Shown: positions 35,987 through 44,424 of the stretch, piece after piece | Layout: each line of letters opens with the position of its first letter | How positions within the stretch are numbered: the stretch's first letter is position 1 | Source of the DNA: Actinoalloteichus caeruleus DSM 43889 | GTDB taxonomy: Bacteria; Actinomycetota; Actinomycetes; Mycobacteriales; Pseudonocardiaceae | DNA length: 64,000 nucleotides | NCBI RefSeq assembly: GCF_000429185.2 | Contig: NZ_AUBJ02000001.1 | Location: 3,720,001-3,784,000 of the forward strand | Reading direction: 5' to 3' | Notes under the pieces: model-generated | Told to the model about the DNA's origin: nothing | Databases searched by the model: none | What the model saw: the letters and a program-made list of their open reading frames with translations, nothing else | Position numbers and translations under genes: made by a program

Positions 35987-38227
35987 TCAGACCTCGACGT
36001 TGTCCTCGCCCTCCCGCCGCCGGCGCCCGAAGGTCAGGCCGGAGCCCACCGCGAGGGCCAGGGCGGCGACCGTGAGCAGCGGGAGGAACCGCAGCAGTCC
36101 GTCGTCCTCACCCTCGGCGGCCTGGTCGACGAAGCGGCTGGGTTGGCTGCCGCCGCCCTGCGTCCCCTCCACGACCCGGGGCTCGGCGTGCTTGGCCACC
36201 GCGGACCCCTCGGGGCCGGCGTGGACCTCCGGTGGTGGCACGTTCCCCGAGCCCACCACGGTGAGCGTGCCGGTCGTGGGCTGGGACAGCACGCTGTCCA
36301 CCTCCTGTTCGACCGTCACCGTCCTGGCGCCGTCCGGCAGGGGTTCGGCGGGTGTCACCGACCAGTGCCCGTCCCCGCCGACCGTGGCGACGCCCACGAC
36401 GTGCCCGTCCACCGACACGGACACGTCGGCTCCTGGGGTGCCCGTCCCGGCGATCACCGGGCGGCTGTTCGTGGTCTGCCAGCCGGTGACCGGCGCGCTG
36501 ATCTCGGGCTCTGGCGGGGAGACGACGAAGGAGGTCATGACGAGGCCGGACTGCCACTCGCTCCCGTTCGGGGCGGTCCAGAACTGGGAGACGGCGAGTT
36601 CGTACCGGCCGAGTGGCAGTTCCTCCTCCGGGTCGATGCGCCACGACCCGTCCGTTCGCGCGACCGTGGTCGTCCTGGTCCCCCGGTACTCGACGGTCAC
36701 CTCGGCGCTCGGCTTCGCGGTGCCGATCAGCGGCAGCAGCCGGTCGGTGTGCCGGGAACCGTCCTCGGGGAACGTGACGACCGGCGTCCTGAGCTGCGGT
36801 TCGTCCGGGTCGAGGTAGGCCGGGACGCCGTCGCCGTTCTCGTCGCGCACGGCGGTGGGGTCGTCGGCGAGCTCGATGTGGTCCGGGACACCGTCGCCGT
36901 CGCTGTCGTCGGAGGTGGTCAGGATGCGCAGCTCGTCGTCGTGCGCCGGCAGGACGCTGGTCGCCAGGGGCTGGGCGTAGCCGGCGGTGCGGGCCACCCC
37001 CGTCGGGCAGCGGTGACCGCCGGGTGTGGTCGTTCCGGCGGAGTGCAGACCGATCGCCGCCGTCCCGGACAGGACCGGAGCGCCGCTGTCGCCGGAGGCG
37101 GTGCAGGCGTCGTGTTGGAAGGTCAGCTGGCGGTGGAGCCCCCCGGCGAGGTCGTCGACCCGGACGTCCACCTCCACCGCGTCGATCGTGCCGCATTCCC
37201 AGCCGGACGCCTGACCGACCACGCAGACCGGCATGCCCTCGATCGGCGCGGCGACGGTCTCGACGGGCAGGGTGTCACCGCGCTGGTCGGTGACCCCGGG
37301 TCGCATGGGATACCGCGGGTCGGTGATGCGGACCACCGCGTGGTCGTGGCCGCGCCCGCCCCCGGTGAGGCTGTCCCAGAACACGGCCTCGAAGATGCCG
37401 ATCAGGCTGCCGTCCCGTCGGCTCCTGACCTGGCTGGCGCCCCCGTGCCCGCAGTGGCCGGCGGTCAGGGAGGTGGCCCGCCCCACCGCGTCGAGTGCGT
37501 TGAACCCGAGCGAGCAGGGACGCCCGGCGCCGCCGTCCTCGCGGCGGGAGGTGATCCCGTCCCATCCGAACAGGTCGAGCTGGGGGTGGGGCCGGTGATC
37601 GGCGACCCTGACGCTGACCCGGACGTCGTCCTCGGGTGCTCGGGCCGCGAGTTCCCGCCCGGTAGGGCTGTTCACGACGGTGAGTTCGACGGTGCTGGTC
37701 CTGGAGCTGACGCCGACGGCGTGGACCAGGGCCTCCTGGTCCACGGGTAGTTCGCTCACCCAGTCCCGGACGCGGTCGGCGGCCTCGGACAGCCTGCGGG
37801 CGTCCAGCCCTCGGAGGTGCGTCCGCGCTCCGGCGGCTCGCGCGGTCTCGGCGGCGGCCTGGCTGGTGACCGCCACGTTCAGGCCACCGTCGTCCGGGTC
37901 GAACCAGGCTCCGCCGAATCGGTCACCAAGCGACTCCCGCAGCTCCTCGGCGGTCTCCGCCGCGGCGGCCGCCCGCACGGCGCGCACCGCGTAGGTGCGG
38001 GGGTCGGTCTCCAGGTCTCGACGGATCGCCTCGGACAGCCCGTCCGGGTAGGTGGCCGCCTGCTCGCCCGGGCTCATCGGTGCCGTCGTGTCCTCGGCGG
38101 CGACGAGGGCAGGCGGTTCGCTCGGCCGTGCGCGCGCGGTCGGCCCGTCGACCGTGGTCGCCGTCCCGAGGGACGCGGCGGTCAGGAGGACGAGCAGCCG
38201 GGCGGTGAAGCGTCTTCTCGCTCTCAC
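35987..38227 (-). CDS. Secreted, membrane-anchored trypsin-fold serine protease with TSP3-like and Ig-like repeats
   Basis: 746 residues. Signal peptide (1-~30), a ~190-residue propeptide, then a chymotrypsin-type domain of the streptogrisin/alpha-lytic kind with His258 (TAGHC), Asp295 (GHDHAVV) and Ser381 (GDSGAP), plus paired cysteines. Residues 440-473 hold two calcium-loop motifs of thrombospondin type 3 kind (DSDGDGVPD, DENGDGVPA). Two Ig-like beta domains follow (~485-575 and ~580-670), then a Gly/Pro linker and a C-terminal helix (FLPLLTVAALALAVGSG) with a basic tail. It should face the outside, tethered to the membrane. It lies between radA and an Rv3587c-like gene where disA is expected. 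Target unknown. Confidence 0.83.
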   Translation of the reverse strand: MRARRRFTARLLVLLTAASLGTATTVDGPTARARPSEPPALVAAEDTTAPMSPGEQAATYPDGLSEAIRRDLETDPRTYAVRAVRAAAAAETAEELRESLGDRFGGAWFDPDDGGLNVAVTSQAAAETARAAGARTHLRGLDARRLSEAADRVRDWVSELPVDQEALVHAVGVSSRTSTVELTVVNSPTGRELAARAPEDDVRVSVRVADHRPHPQLDLFGWDGITSRREDGGAGRPCSLGFNALDAVGRATSLTAGHCGHGGASQVRSRRDGSLIGIFEAVFWDSLTGGGRGHDHAVVRITDPRYPMRPGVTDQRGDTLPVETVAAPIEGMPVCVVGQASGWECGTIDAVEVDVRVDDLAGGLHRQLTFQHDACTASGDSGAPVLSGTAAIGLHSAGTTTPGGHRCPTGVARTAGYAQPLATSVLPAHDDELRILTTSDDSDGDGVPDHIELADDPTAVRDENGDGVPAYLDPDEPQLRTPVVTFPEDGSRHTDRLLPLIGTAKPSAEVTVEYRGTRTTTVARTDGSWRIDPEEELPLGRYELAVSQFWTAPNGSEWQSGLVMTSFVVSPPEPEISAPVTGWQTTNSRPVIAGTGTPGADVSVSVDGHVVGVATVGGDGHWSVTPAEPLPDGARTVTVEQEVDSVLSQPTTGTLTVVGSGNVPPPEVHAGPEGSAVAKHAEPRVVEGTQGGGSQPSRFVDQAAEGEDDGLLRFLPLLTVAALALAVGSGLTFGRRRREGEDNVEV

Positions 38228-38464
38228 CGTGTCCGGCCCGGTTCAGGGGCGCTTCCCCGGCTGGGCGACATAGTCGCGAAGCTAGCGCGCGTGACGGTGC
38301 GCGACCGGCGTGGGGAGCGAAAAGACGCTGAACGGTGTTCGGCTCGTTAGCTTCCGCATGCGAAAAGCACACAACGCCGTGACCTGCGGAGTTATGCGCG
38401 GTCGACGGGCGGCCTGGCGAGCTGGGCCGACGGTCGGAGGGCTGGCGGGACACCGGCCGCCCGG

Positions 38465-39199
38465 TCAGGGCAGGAGCCGGAACTGGACCGGTTCGCCGAC
38501 GAGCTCGCCCAGCCTGGGGACCAGGAGGTAATCCCCCGCCGGCACCTGCTGCCGGTCGGTGGGACACCCTGGTTCCGAGGTCCTGCCCGCCCAGGTGATC
38601 TCGAAGTTCAGCTCCTCGCCGGGGTCGAGCACGGGCACCTCTGGCTGGTCCGCCGAGTAGCAGTGGTTGCTGGACCACAGGACGGTCCGCTGGTCCGCCG
38701 TGGTGACGGTCAGTTCGCGCAGCTCCCGGTTGACGTCCCTCGCGCACGGCTCGGTCCCCTCGTTGGTGACGAGGAGGCTCAGGACCGGTCGTTGCCCGAC
38801 CCGGTGCTCGGGTCCGGAGCTCGACGCCCGCACGGAGATCGCCTCGTCTGGGCACACCGGTGGGGGTCCCGGTGGGGCCGAGGAAGACGCCGGGGCCCCG
38901 CTGGTCCCGGGACGGGCGGAACCGGGGGCGCCGTCCTCCGCCGGGTCCTCGGACCCGGCGGGACGGCTTGACGGGGTGCTGGTGGCCGGGCCGGGACCGG
39001 CATCCGGGGAGGGCGGCGGGTGGCCGGGCGGGTTCACCGGGGCCTCCTCGTGTGACGCGGCCCGGTCGGTGTCCTCGCCGCCGGAGGCGGCGGCCACCGC
39101 CCAGAGCGCCAGGACCACGACCAGGATCGCACCACCGAGTGCGACCAGGCGACGTCGCCAGTACACGGTGGGGGGCAGCGGGCCGGTCGGTTGGATCAC
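38465..39199 (-). CDS. Membrane-anchored Pro/Ser-rich protein, Rv3587c-like
   Basis: 244 residues. A short cytoplasmic N-terminus, one helix (ALGGAILVVVLALWAVAAAS, ~20-40), a disordered Pro/Ser/Gly-rich stalk to ~115, then a ~125-residue outer beta-rich domain with four cysteines (CPDEA, PCARD, HCYSA, GCPTD). The domain resembles extracellular Ig-like folds. Its place just before mutY on the opposite strand is that of the conserved membrane protein Rv3587c in M. tuberculosis. Function unknown. Confidence 0.7.
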   Translation of the reverse strand: MIQPTGPLPPTVYWRRRLVALGGAILVVVLALWAVAAASGGEDTDRAASHEEAPVNPPGHPPPSPDAGPGPATSTPSSRPAGSEDPAEDGAPGSARPGTSGAPASSSAPPGPPPVCPDEAISVRASSSGPEHRVGQRPVLSLLVTNEGTEPCARDVNRELRELTVTTADQRTVLWSSNHCYSADQPEVPVLDPGEELNFEITWAGRTSEPGCPTDRQQVPAGDYLLVPRLGELVGEPVQFRLLP

Positions 39200-39416
39200 G
39201 CGTCCGACGGTAACCCGATCACTACTCCAGGTGGAGCAATGGCCTTTCGTTCAGCCACGCGTGTCGTATGACCCGTTTTCGGGGTGGTCGAACTCAACCC
39301 CGTTCCGGCGAGGGCCCTCCGTGGGGCGCCGACCCCCCGGGACCCGTGGGGTGTGGGGCCGCCGGCCACCACCCCGCGTCGTCCCCGCGCGGACGCACTG
39401 CCAGGATCAGACCGTC

Positions 39417-40301
39417 ATGAGAAGCCGAGAACTGCCGCCGGACACCGTCCTCGCCTGGTTCGACGTCCACGCCAGGGACCTGCCCTGGCGTGATCCGGAC
39501 ACGAGCGCGTGGGGCGTCCTGGTGAGCGAGATCATGCTCCAGCAGACGCCGGTGTCCCGGGTGGAACCCGTCTGGCTGAACTGGATGGCGCGCTGGCCGC
39601 GCCCGTCGGACCTGGCGGCCGAGACCCAGGGCGAGGTCGTCCGCGCCTGGGGCAAGCTCGGCTACCCCAGGCGGGCGTTGCGCCTGCACGCGGCCGCCAC
39701 CGAGATCGCGGAACGGCATGACGACGTCGTCCCCTCGGACGTGGACGTCCTGCTGGCGCTGCCCGGGATCGGCGCGTACACCGCACGGGCGGTCGCCGCT
39801 TTCGCCTACGGTCAACGCACCCCCGTCGTCGACACCAACGTCCGGCGGGTGGTCGCCAGGGCGGTGCACGGCGCGGCGGACGCCGGTCCTCCGTCGACGA
39901 CACGGGACCTGGCGGACGTCGCGGTGTTGCTCCCCACCACCGAGTCGAGGGCGGCCAGGTACTCGGCGGCGTTGATGGAGTTGGGCGCGATCGTGTGCAC
40001 CGCGCGGTCGCCGAGGTGCGCCGACTGCCCCGTCCTGTCCGACTGCGCCTGGCAGCGGGCCGGCCGCCCCGCCTACAGCGGACCGGCGAAACCCGTGCAG
40101 CGCTTCGCCGGGACCGACCGCCAGGTGCGGGGGCTGCTGCTCGACGTGGTGCGCGGGTCGGACCGGCCCGTCGAGCGGCACCGGCTCGACCTGGTGTGGG
40201 CGGACGCGGGCCAGCGGGACCGCTGCCTGGACAGCCTGCTCGTCGACGGGTTGATGGAACAGACCGACGAGGGCCTGTTCGCGCTGCCAGGCGAGCGCTG
40301 A
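39417..40301 (+). CDS. mutY: A/G-specific adenine DNA glycosylase MutY
   Basis: 294 residues from the ATG at 39417; an open frame extends far upstream but has no coding character. The helix-hairpin-helix LPGIGAYTARAVAAFAYGQ leads to VVDTNVRRV with its catalytic Asp, and the 4Fe-4S cluster cysteines are in CTARSPRCADCPVLSDC. The C-terminal domain after the cluster is short (~75 residues), as in mycobacterial MutY. It removes adenine paired with 8-oxoguanine. Confidence 0.94.
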   Translation: MRSRELPPDTVLAWFDVHARDLPWRDPDTSAWGVLVSEIMLQQTPVSRVEPVWLNWMARWPRPSDLAAETQGEVVRAWGKLGYPRRALRLHAAATEIAERHDDVVPSDVDVLLALPGIGAYTARAVAAFAYGQRTPVVDTNVRRVVARAVHGAADAGPPSTTRDLADVAVLLPTTESRAARYSAALMELGAIVCTARSPRCADCPVLSDCAWQRAGRPAYSGPAKPVQRFAGTDRQVRGLLLDVVRGSDRPVERHRLDLVWADAGQRDRCLDSLLVDGLMEQTDEGLFALPGER

Positions 40302-40441
40302 GGACCTCCGCGGCCGCCCTGGTCCCACCGGGGAACGCGGGTGAGCGGCCGCCCGCCGCCGCCCCGGGTGCCCGCGCGCCGTTCGGGTGGATTCACCGAT
40401 CCGGCCACCGGGGGCCGCCTCGCCGGGGCACACTGCGCCTC

Positions 40442-40969
40442 GTGGCTGAGGCACTGGTGTTCTACTTCGACGACGAGGCCGAACGGGCCGTTCGGGTGCT
40501 GTGGGAACGCTTGGAGCGGGCCGGGGTGCCCAGTCTCGCTCGGCTGGGCCACGGGCAGCACCGGCCGCACCTGACCCTGGCGATGGGGGCCGCGTTCCCA
40601 GTGCCCATCCGCCGGGAGCTCGCCGGGGAACTGGACCGGATCCACCTGCCCGACCTCTGGCTGCACACCGTGGGCACCTTCACGACCAGCGAGGACGTGC
40701 TCATGCTCGGGGCGATGGTGGACGTCGAACTGCTCGCGGTGCATTCCGCCGTGCATGACGTGCTCGCCGGTGGCGTGCGGCAACCCTCCGCGTACTACCT
40801 GCCCGGTTCGTGGGTCCCGCACTGCACGCTGGCCATGGGGATCACCGGCGAGCAGCTGGTGGCCGGGTTCGCCGCCCTGCGCCCGGTGCCCGCGATCCAC
40901 GCCAGGGTCAGCGGCGTGGGGATCGTCGACACGGTCACCGGGAAGGTCTCGACGCTCCTCGCGAGATGA
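40442..40969 (+). CDS. 2H phosphoesterase / 2'-5' RNA ligase-like protein
   Basis: 175 residues from the GTG at 40442. Two HxTx motifs define the 2H superfamily: HLTL (His43) and HCTL (His127), about 84 residues apart as expected for the two lobes. Members hydrolyse 2',3'-cyclic nucleotides or join RNA ends; the bacterial substrate is mostly unknown. It follows mutY by 140 bp on the same strand and precedes mhuD by 86 bp. Role in tRNA or cyclic-nucleotide metabolism is only a family possibility. Confidence 0.8.
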   Translation: MAEALVFYFDDEAERAVRVLWERLERAGVPSLARLGHGQHRPHLTLAMGAAFPVPIRRELAGELDRIHLPDLWLHTVGTFTTSEDVLMLGAMVDVELLAVHSAVHDVLAGGVRQPSAYYLPGSWVPHCTLAMGITGEQLVAGFAALRPVPAIHARVSGVGIVDTVTGKVSTLLAR

Positions 40970-41055
40970 CCGACGGGCACCGGGACGTCGGCCGGGTGGG
41001 CGCCCGACCCCGAACATCCGCCGTCACCTGCCCGATTCCCCGGTACGGTCGTGGC

Positions 41056-41373
41056 ATGGCAGTCGTGAAGATCAACGCGATCGAGGTTCCCGAGGGCGCC
41101 GGCCCGGAGCTGGAGAAGCGGTTCGCCGCCAGGGCCGGCGCGGTCGAGAAGGCTCCCGGTTTCCTCGGCTTCGAACTGCTCCGCCCGGTCAGCGGGGACA
41201 CCAGGTACTTCGTCTACACCCGGTGGGAGACGGAGGAGGACTTCCAGGCCTGGGCCGGGGGGCCGGCGAAGGAGGCGCACTCCGGGGAACGGGCGAAGCC
41301 GGTCGCCAGCGGGGCGGACCTCCTGGAGTTCGAGGTGGTCCAGCACGTGGAACCCTCCGCCGGGCAGGGATGA
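41056..41373 (+). CDS. mhuD: Haem-degrading monooxygenase, MhuD-type
   Basis: 105 residues, ABM fold. It matches remembered M. tuberculosis MhuD closely (KINAIEVP-GAGPELEKRFA; LLEFEVV) and keeps the residues important for haem degradation at the same positions: Asn7, Trp66 and His75. MhuD opens haem to mycobilin and releases iron without CO. The position after mutY agrees with Rv3592. Its TGA overlaps the ATG of the Sir2-like gene by four bases, so the two are translationally coupled. Confidence 0.92.
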   Translation: MAVVKINAIEVPEGAGPELEKRFAARAGAVEKAPGFLGFELLRPVSGDTRYFVYTRWETEEDFQAWAGGPAKEAHSGERAKPVASGADLLEFEVVQHVEPSAGQG

Positions 41374-42200
41374 CGAAGGACGACCTGCACCGCGCCGCCG
41401 AACTCCTGCGCGGCGCCGAGGCGCTGCTGGTCTGCGCCGGGGCGGGCATGGGCGTCGACTCCGGCCTCCCGGACTTCCGGGGGGACGAGGGGTTCTGGCG
41501 TGCCTACCCGCCCTACCGCCGCCTCGGGGTGAACTTCGTCGAGCTGGCCGACCCGGTCCACTTCGACGCCGACCCGGAACTGGCGTGGGGCTTCTACGGC
41601 CACCGCCTCGAGCTGTACCGGTCGACCCTGCCGCACGCGGGCTTCGGGGTGCTGCGGTCCTGGGGCGCGGACCTGCTCGGGGGCGTCCGTGTCTTCACCT
41701 CCAACGTCGACGGGCAGTTCCAACGGGCGGGGTTTTCGGAGGACGAGGTCGTCGAGTGCCACGGCTCGATCCACCACCTCCAGTGCGGTGTTCCCTGCGG
41801 GCCGGACGTGTGGCCGGCGGACGATGTCCGGCTCACGGTGGACGCGGAGACGATGCGCGCGTCGTCGCCGCTCCCGACCTGCCCGCGTTGCGGCGCGGTG
41901 GCCCGCCCGAACATCCTGATGTTCGGGGACGGCGCCTGGCTCGGCACCCGGACCGAGGCGGTGATGTCCGAGTACGTGCGGTGGCGGCGCGAGCTCCGGA
42001 GGGCCAGGCTCGTCGTCGTGGAGGTGGGAGCGGGCACCGCCGTTCCGACCGTTCGACGTCAGGCCGAACTCGCGAGCGCGGCCACGGGTGCCCTGGTGCG
42101 CGTCAACCCTCGGGAGGCGGAGGTGCGGCACGGCCGGGGCGTGTCGCTGCCCGGGCCGGCCCTCGACACCCTCCGGGCGCTCGACGACCTCCTGCGGTGA
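41370..42200 (+). CDS. Sir2-family NAD-dependent protein deacylase-like
   Basis: 276 residues. NAD-binding CAGAGMGVDSGLPDFRGDEG at 22-41, the catalytic His131 in ECHGSIHHLQC, and a zinc ribbon of Cys139, Cys143, Cys171 and Cys174. The usual TQN-D motif is TSNVD (110-114): Gln is replaced by Ser, which may alter activity. The C-terminal strand VVVEVGAGTAVPTVR is the second NAD-binding part. It overlaps mhuD by four bases, an unusual pairing of haem degradation with a sirtuin. Substrate unknown. Confidence 0.83.
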   Translation: MTKDDLHRAAELLRGAEALLVCAGAGMGVDSGLPDFRGDEGFWRAYPPYRRLGVNFVELADPVHFDADPELAWGFYGHRLELYRSTLPHAGFGVLRSWGADLLGGVRVFTSNVDGQFQRAGFSEDEVVECHGSIHHLQCGVPCGPDVWPADDVRLTVDAETMRASSPLPTCPRCGAVARPNILMFGDGAWLGTRTEAVMSEYVRWRRELRRARLVVVEVGAGTAVPTVRRQAELASAATGALVRVNPREAEVRHGRGVSLPGPALDTLRALDDLLR

Positions 42201-42617
42201 GGTGAACGCCTCCCGATGTCTCCCCTGCCGAGGTCGCCGCCCCCTGCCCGGTCCGGTCCGCGACCGCCATCCGCGTCCCCGTCGGACCTCCCACTCGGCC
42301 GCGTTCCCGGCGTGGAACGGCGATCAGGGCCGGTAGGCGGGTAGCCTGCGCCCACCGCCACCCGTGTGGGCGGCGACCGCCGCCCTCACGCACCGCTCCG
42401 CTCGTCCTGCCGCGCCCGCTCGCCCGCCCCTGACGCCGTCCCCCACGGGGTGACGGCCAGCCAGTCATGTCGCCGTGGGTGTACGACTGCCGGGTCAGAT
42501 CCACCAGTCATCCGGGTAACTGCGCACAGCAGGGGGACGAACGGTGACAGCGGGCTGTGCGCGGTCCGCCAGCTCCGGGGGGCAGGGTGGCGGACGAACA
42601 CCCAAGGGGAGGAAAGC
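42201..42617. other. 417-bp intergenic stretch before the DrrAB-like genes
   Basis: No convincing gene. An exact 8-bp direct repeat CCAGTCAT occurs at 42461-42468 and 42504-42511, 43 bp apart (about four helical turns), which could be sites for a dimeric activator such as the SARP encoded nearby. GGGGAGG lies just upstream of the ATPase start. Confidence 0.4.
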
Positions 42618-43601
42618 ATGTCGTATGCGATCCAGGCCGAAGGCCTGGTGAAGCGGTACCGGGAGCACACCGCTCTCGCAGGGGTCGACCTGTCGGTGCC
42701 CGCCGGCAGCATCGCGGGCCTGCTGGGGCCGAACGGCGCGGGGAAGACGACCGCCGTCCGGATTCTCGCGACCCTGCTCCGCCTGGACGGGGGGCAGGCG
42801 TCGGTCGGCGGCTTCGACGTCAGCCGTCAACCGCTCCGCGTCCGGGAGATCATCGGCCTCACCGGGCAGTACGCGGCGCTCGACGAGGAGATGACCGGCC
42901 TGGAGAACCTCGCCCTCATCGGGCGCCTGTTGGACATGAACCGGCGGTCCGCGAGGGCCAGGGCGGAGGAACTGCTGGAACAGTTCGAGCTGTCCGACGC
43001 CGGCGGACGGCCAGCCAAGGGCTACTCGGGTGGGATGCGCCGGCGGCTCGACCTCGCGGCGAGCCTGGTCGGCCGCCCCCAGGTGCTCTTCCTGGACGAG
43101 CCGACCACCGGCCTCGACCCCCACAGCCGCAACCAGGTCTGGTCGATGGTCCGTTCGCTGGCGGACGAGGGGGTGACCGTGCTGTTGACCACGCAGTACC
43201 TGGAGGAGGCTGACCGGCTCGCCGACCGGATCACCGTCATCGACCAGGGCCGGGTTGTCGCGGAGGGGCGGGCGGACGAGCTCAAGCGGAGGACGGGGGG
43301 CCAGTCCCTCCAGGTGCGCACGAGCCTGCCAGCCGACCTGGACACCGTCGCTGGCATCCTGACCGACCTCGTCGGTCGGGCGCCGCACCGTGACGAGGAG
43401 AGCAACCTCCTCACGGTGCCGGTGGAGGACCCCGTCGTGCTGTCGACGCTGGTCCGCAGGCTCGACGCCGCCGGGGTGGTCGCCGACGAGCTGGCCCTGC
43501 GCCTGCCGAGCCTCGACGACGTGTTCCTGGCGCTGACCGGGAGGACGACCGGGCCCGAGGAGATCACCGAGGCACCGGTCAAGGAAGGAAACCTGGCATG
43601 A
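42618..43601 (+). CDS. ABC exporter ATP-binding protein, DrrA-like
   Basis: 327 residues from the ATG at 42618, preceded by GGGGAGG. Walker A GPNGAGKTTA near residue 38, signature GYSGGMRRRLDLAASL, Walker B VLFLDEPTTGLDP, and a C-terminal domain (SLDDVFLALTGRTT) typical of DrrA/CcmA-type ATPases. It overlaps its permease by four bases (ATGA). DrrAB-type pairs export antibiotics or lipids; the cargo cannot be deduced. A large SARP-type regulator is encoded convergently. Confidence 0.9.
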   Translation: MSYAIQAEGLVKRYREHTALAGVDLSVPAGSIAGLLGPNGAGKTTAVRILATLLRLDGGQASVGGFDVSRQPLRVREIIGLTGQYAALDEEMTGLENLALIGRLLDMNRRSARARAEELLEQFELSDAGGRPAKGYSGGMRRRLDLAASLVGRPQVLFLDEPTTGLDPHSRNQVWSMVRSLADEGVTVLLTTQYLEEADRLADRITVIDQGRVVAEGRADELKRRTGGQSLQVRTSLPADLDTVAGILTDLVGRAPHRDEESNLLTVPVEDPVVLSTLVRRLDAAGVVADELALRLPSLDDVFLALTGRTTGPEEITEAPVKEGNLA

Positions 43602-44410
43602 GCACCGCCGTCGTGTCCCCACCCGCCCGTTCCGGTTCCCGGCCCGGGAGCATGGTCAGGCACGGCCTGATCCTCGCCGGCCGCAGCGTCGCCAAGATCC
43701 GGAAGTCCCCGGAGACCCTGCTCGACGTCACCCTCCAGCCGATCCTGATGCTGCTGATGTTCGTCTACCTCTTCGGTGGGGCGATCGCGGGGAGCACGGA
43801 CGCCTATCTCCAGCTGGTCCTGCCCGGGCTGATGGTGATGATCGCCCTGACCGCCAGCCTCGGCACCGGGTTCGCGTTGAGCCAGGACATCTCCAAGGGG
43901 GTGTTCGACCGGTTCCGCAGCCTGCCGATCGCCCGGTCCGCTCCCCTGGTGGGCGCGGTTCTCGGAGACATCGTCCGGTACGCGGTCTCCCTGGCGGTGC
44001 TGCTGGGATTCGGGATGCTGCTCGGTTTCCGGGCGACGACCGACCCGGTGTCGGTGCTGGTCGCGGTACTGCTGGTGATCGCGTTCGGCCTGTCGATCTG
44101 TTGGCTGTCGGTGCTGCTCGCGATGCTGGTCCGCAGCCCGCAGGCCGTGATGGGCATGTCGATGGTCGTGATCTGGCCGCTGATGTTCGGCAGCAACATC
44201 TTCGCGCCCACCGAGACCATGCCAGGGTGGCTCCAGGCCTGGGTGAACATCAGCCCCATCACCCAGCTCTCGGACACCGCCCGTGGGCTGATGATCGGCG
44301 GGGAGGTCGCCGGACCGATGGTGGCGTCGTTGCTGTGGATGGCCGGCCTGCTGCTGGTGCTGTTCCCCGCGGCGTCCTGGGCCTACCGGCGGCGGCTCAG
44401 CCGCGGCTGA
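43598..44410 (+). CDS. ABC-2-type exporter permease, DrrB-like
   Basis: 270 residues with six membrane helices and the ABC-2 pattern: FRSLPIARSAPLVGAVLGD in the cytoplasmic loop and NIFAPTETMPGWLQAWVNI before the last helices. A basic ~30-residue N-terminus precedes the first helix. Start ATG overlaps the ATPase stop. It ends only 14 bp before the stop of the convergent SARP gene, so no separate terminator is evident. Confidence 0.9.
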   Translation: MSTAVVSPPARSGSRPGSMVRHGLILAGRSVAKIRKSPETLLDVTLQPILMLLMFVYLFGGAIAGSTDAYLQLVLPGLMVMIALTASLGTGFALSQDISKGVFDRFRSLPIARSAPLVGAVLGDIVRYAVSLAVLLGFGMLLGFRATTDPVSVLVAVLLVIAFGLSICWLSVLLAMLVRSPQAVMGMSMVVIWPLMFGSNIFAPTETMPGWLQAWVNISPITQLSDTARGLMIGGEVAGPMVASLLWMAGLLLVLFPAASWAYRRRLSRG

Positions 44411-44424
44411 ACACCCGCCGTACC

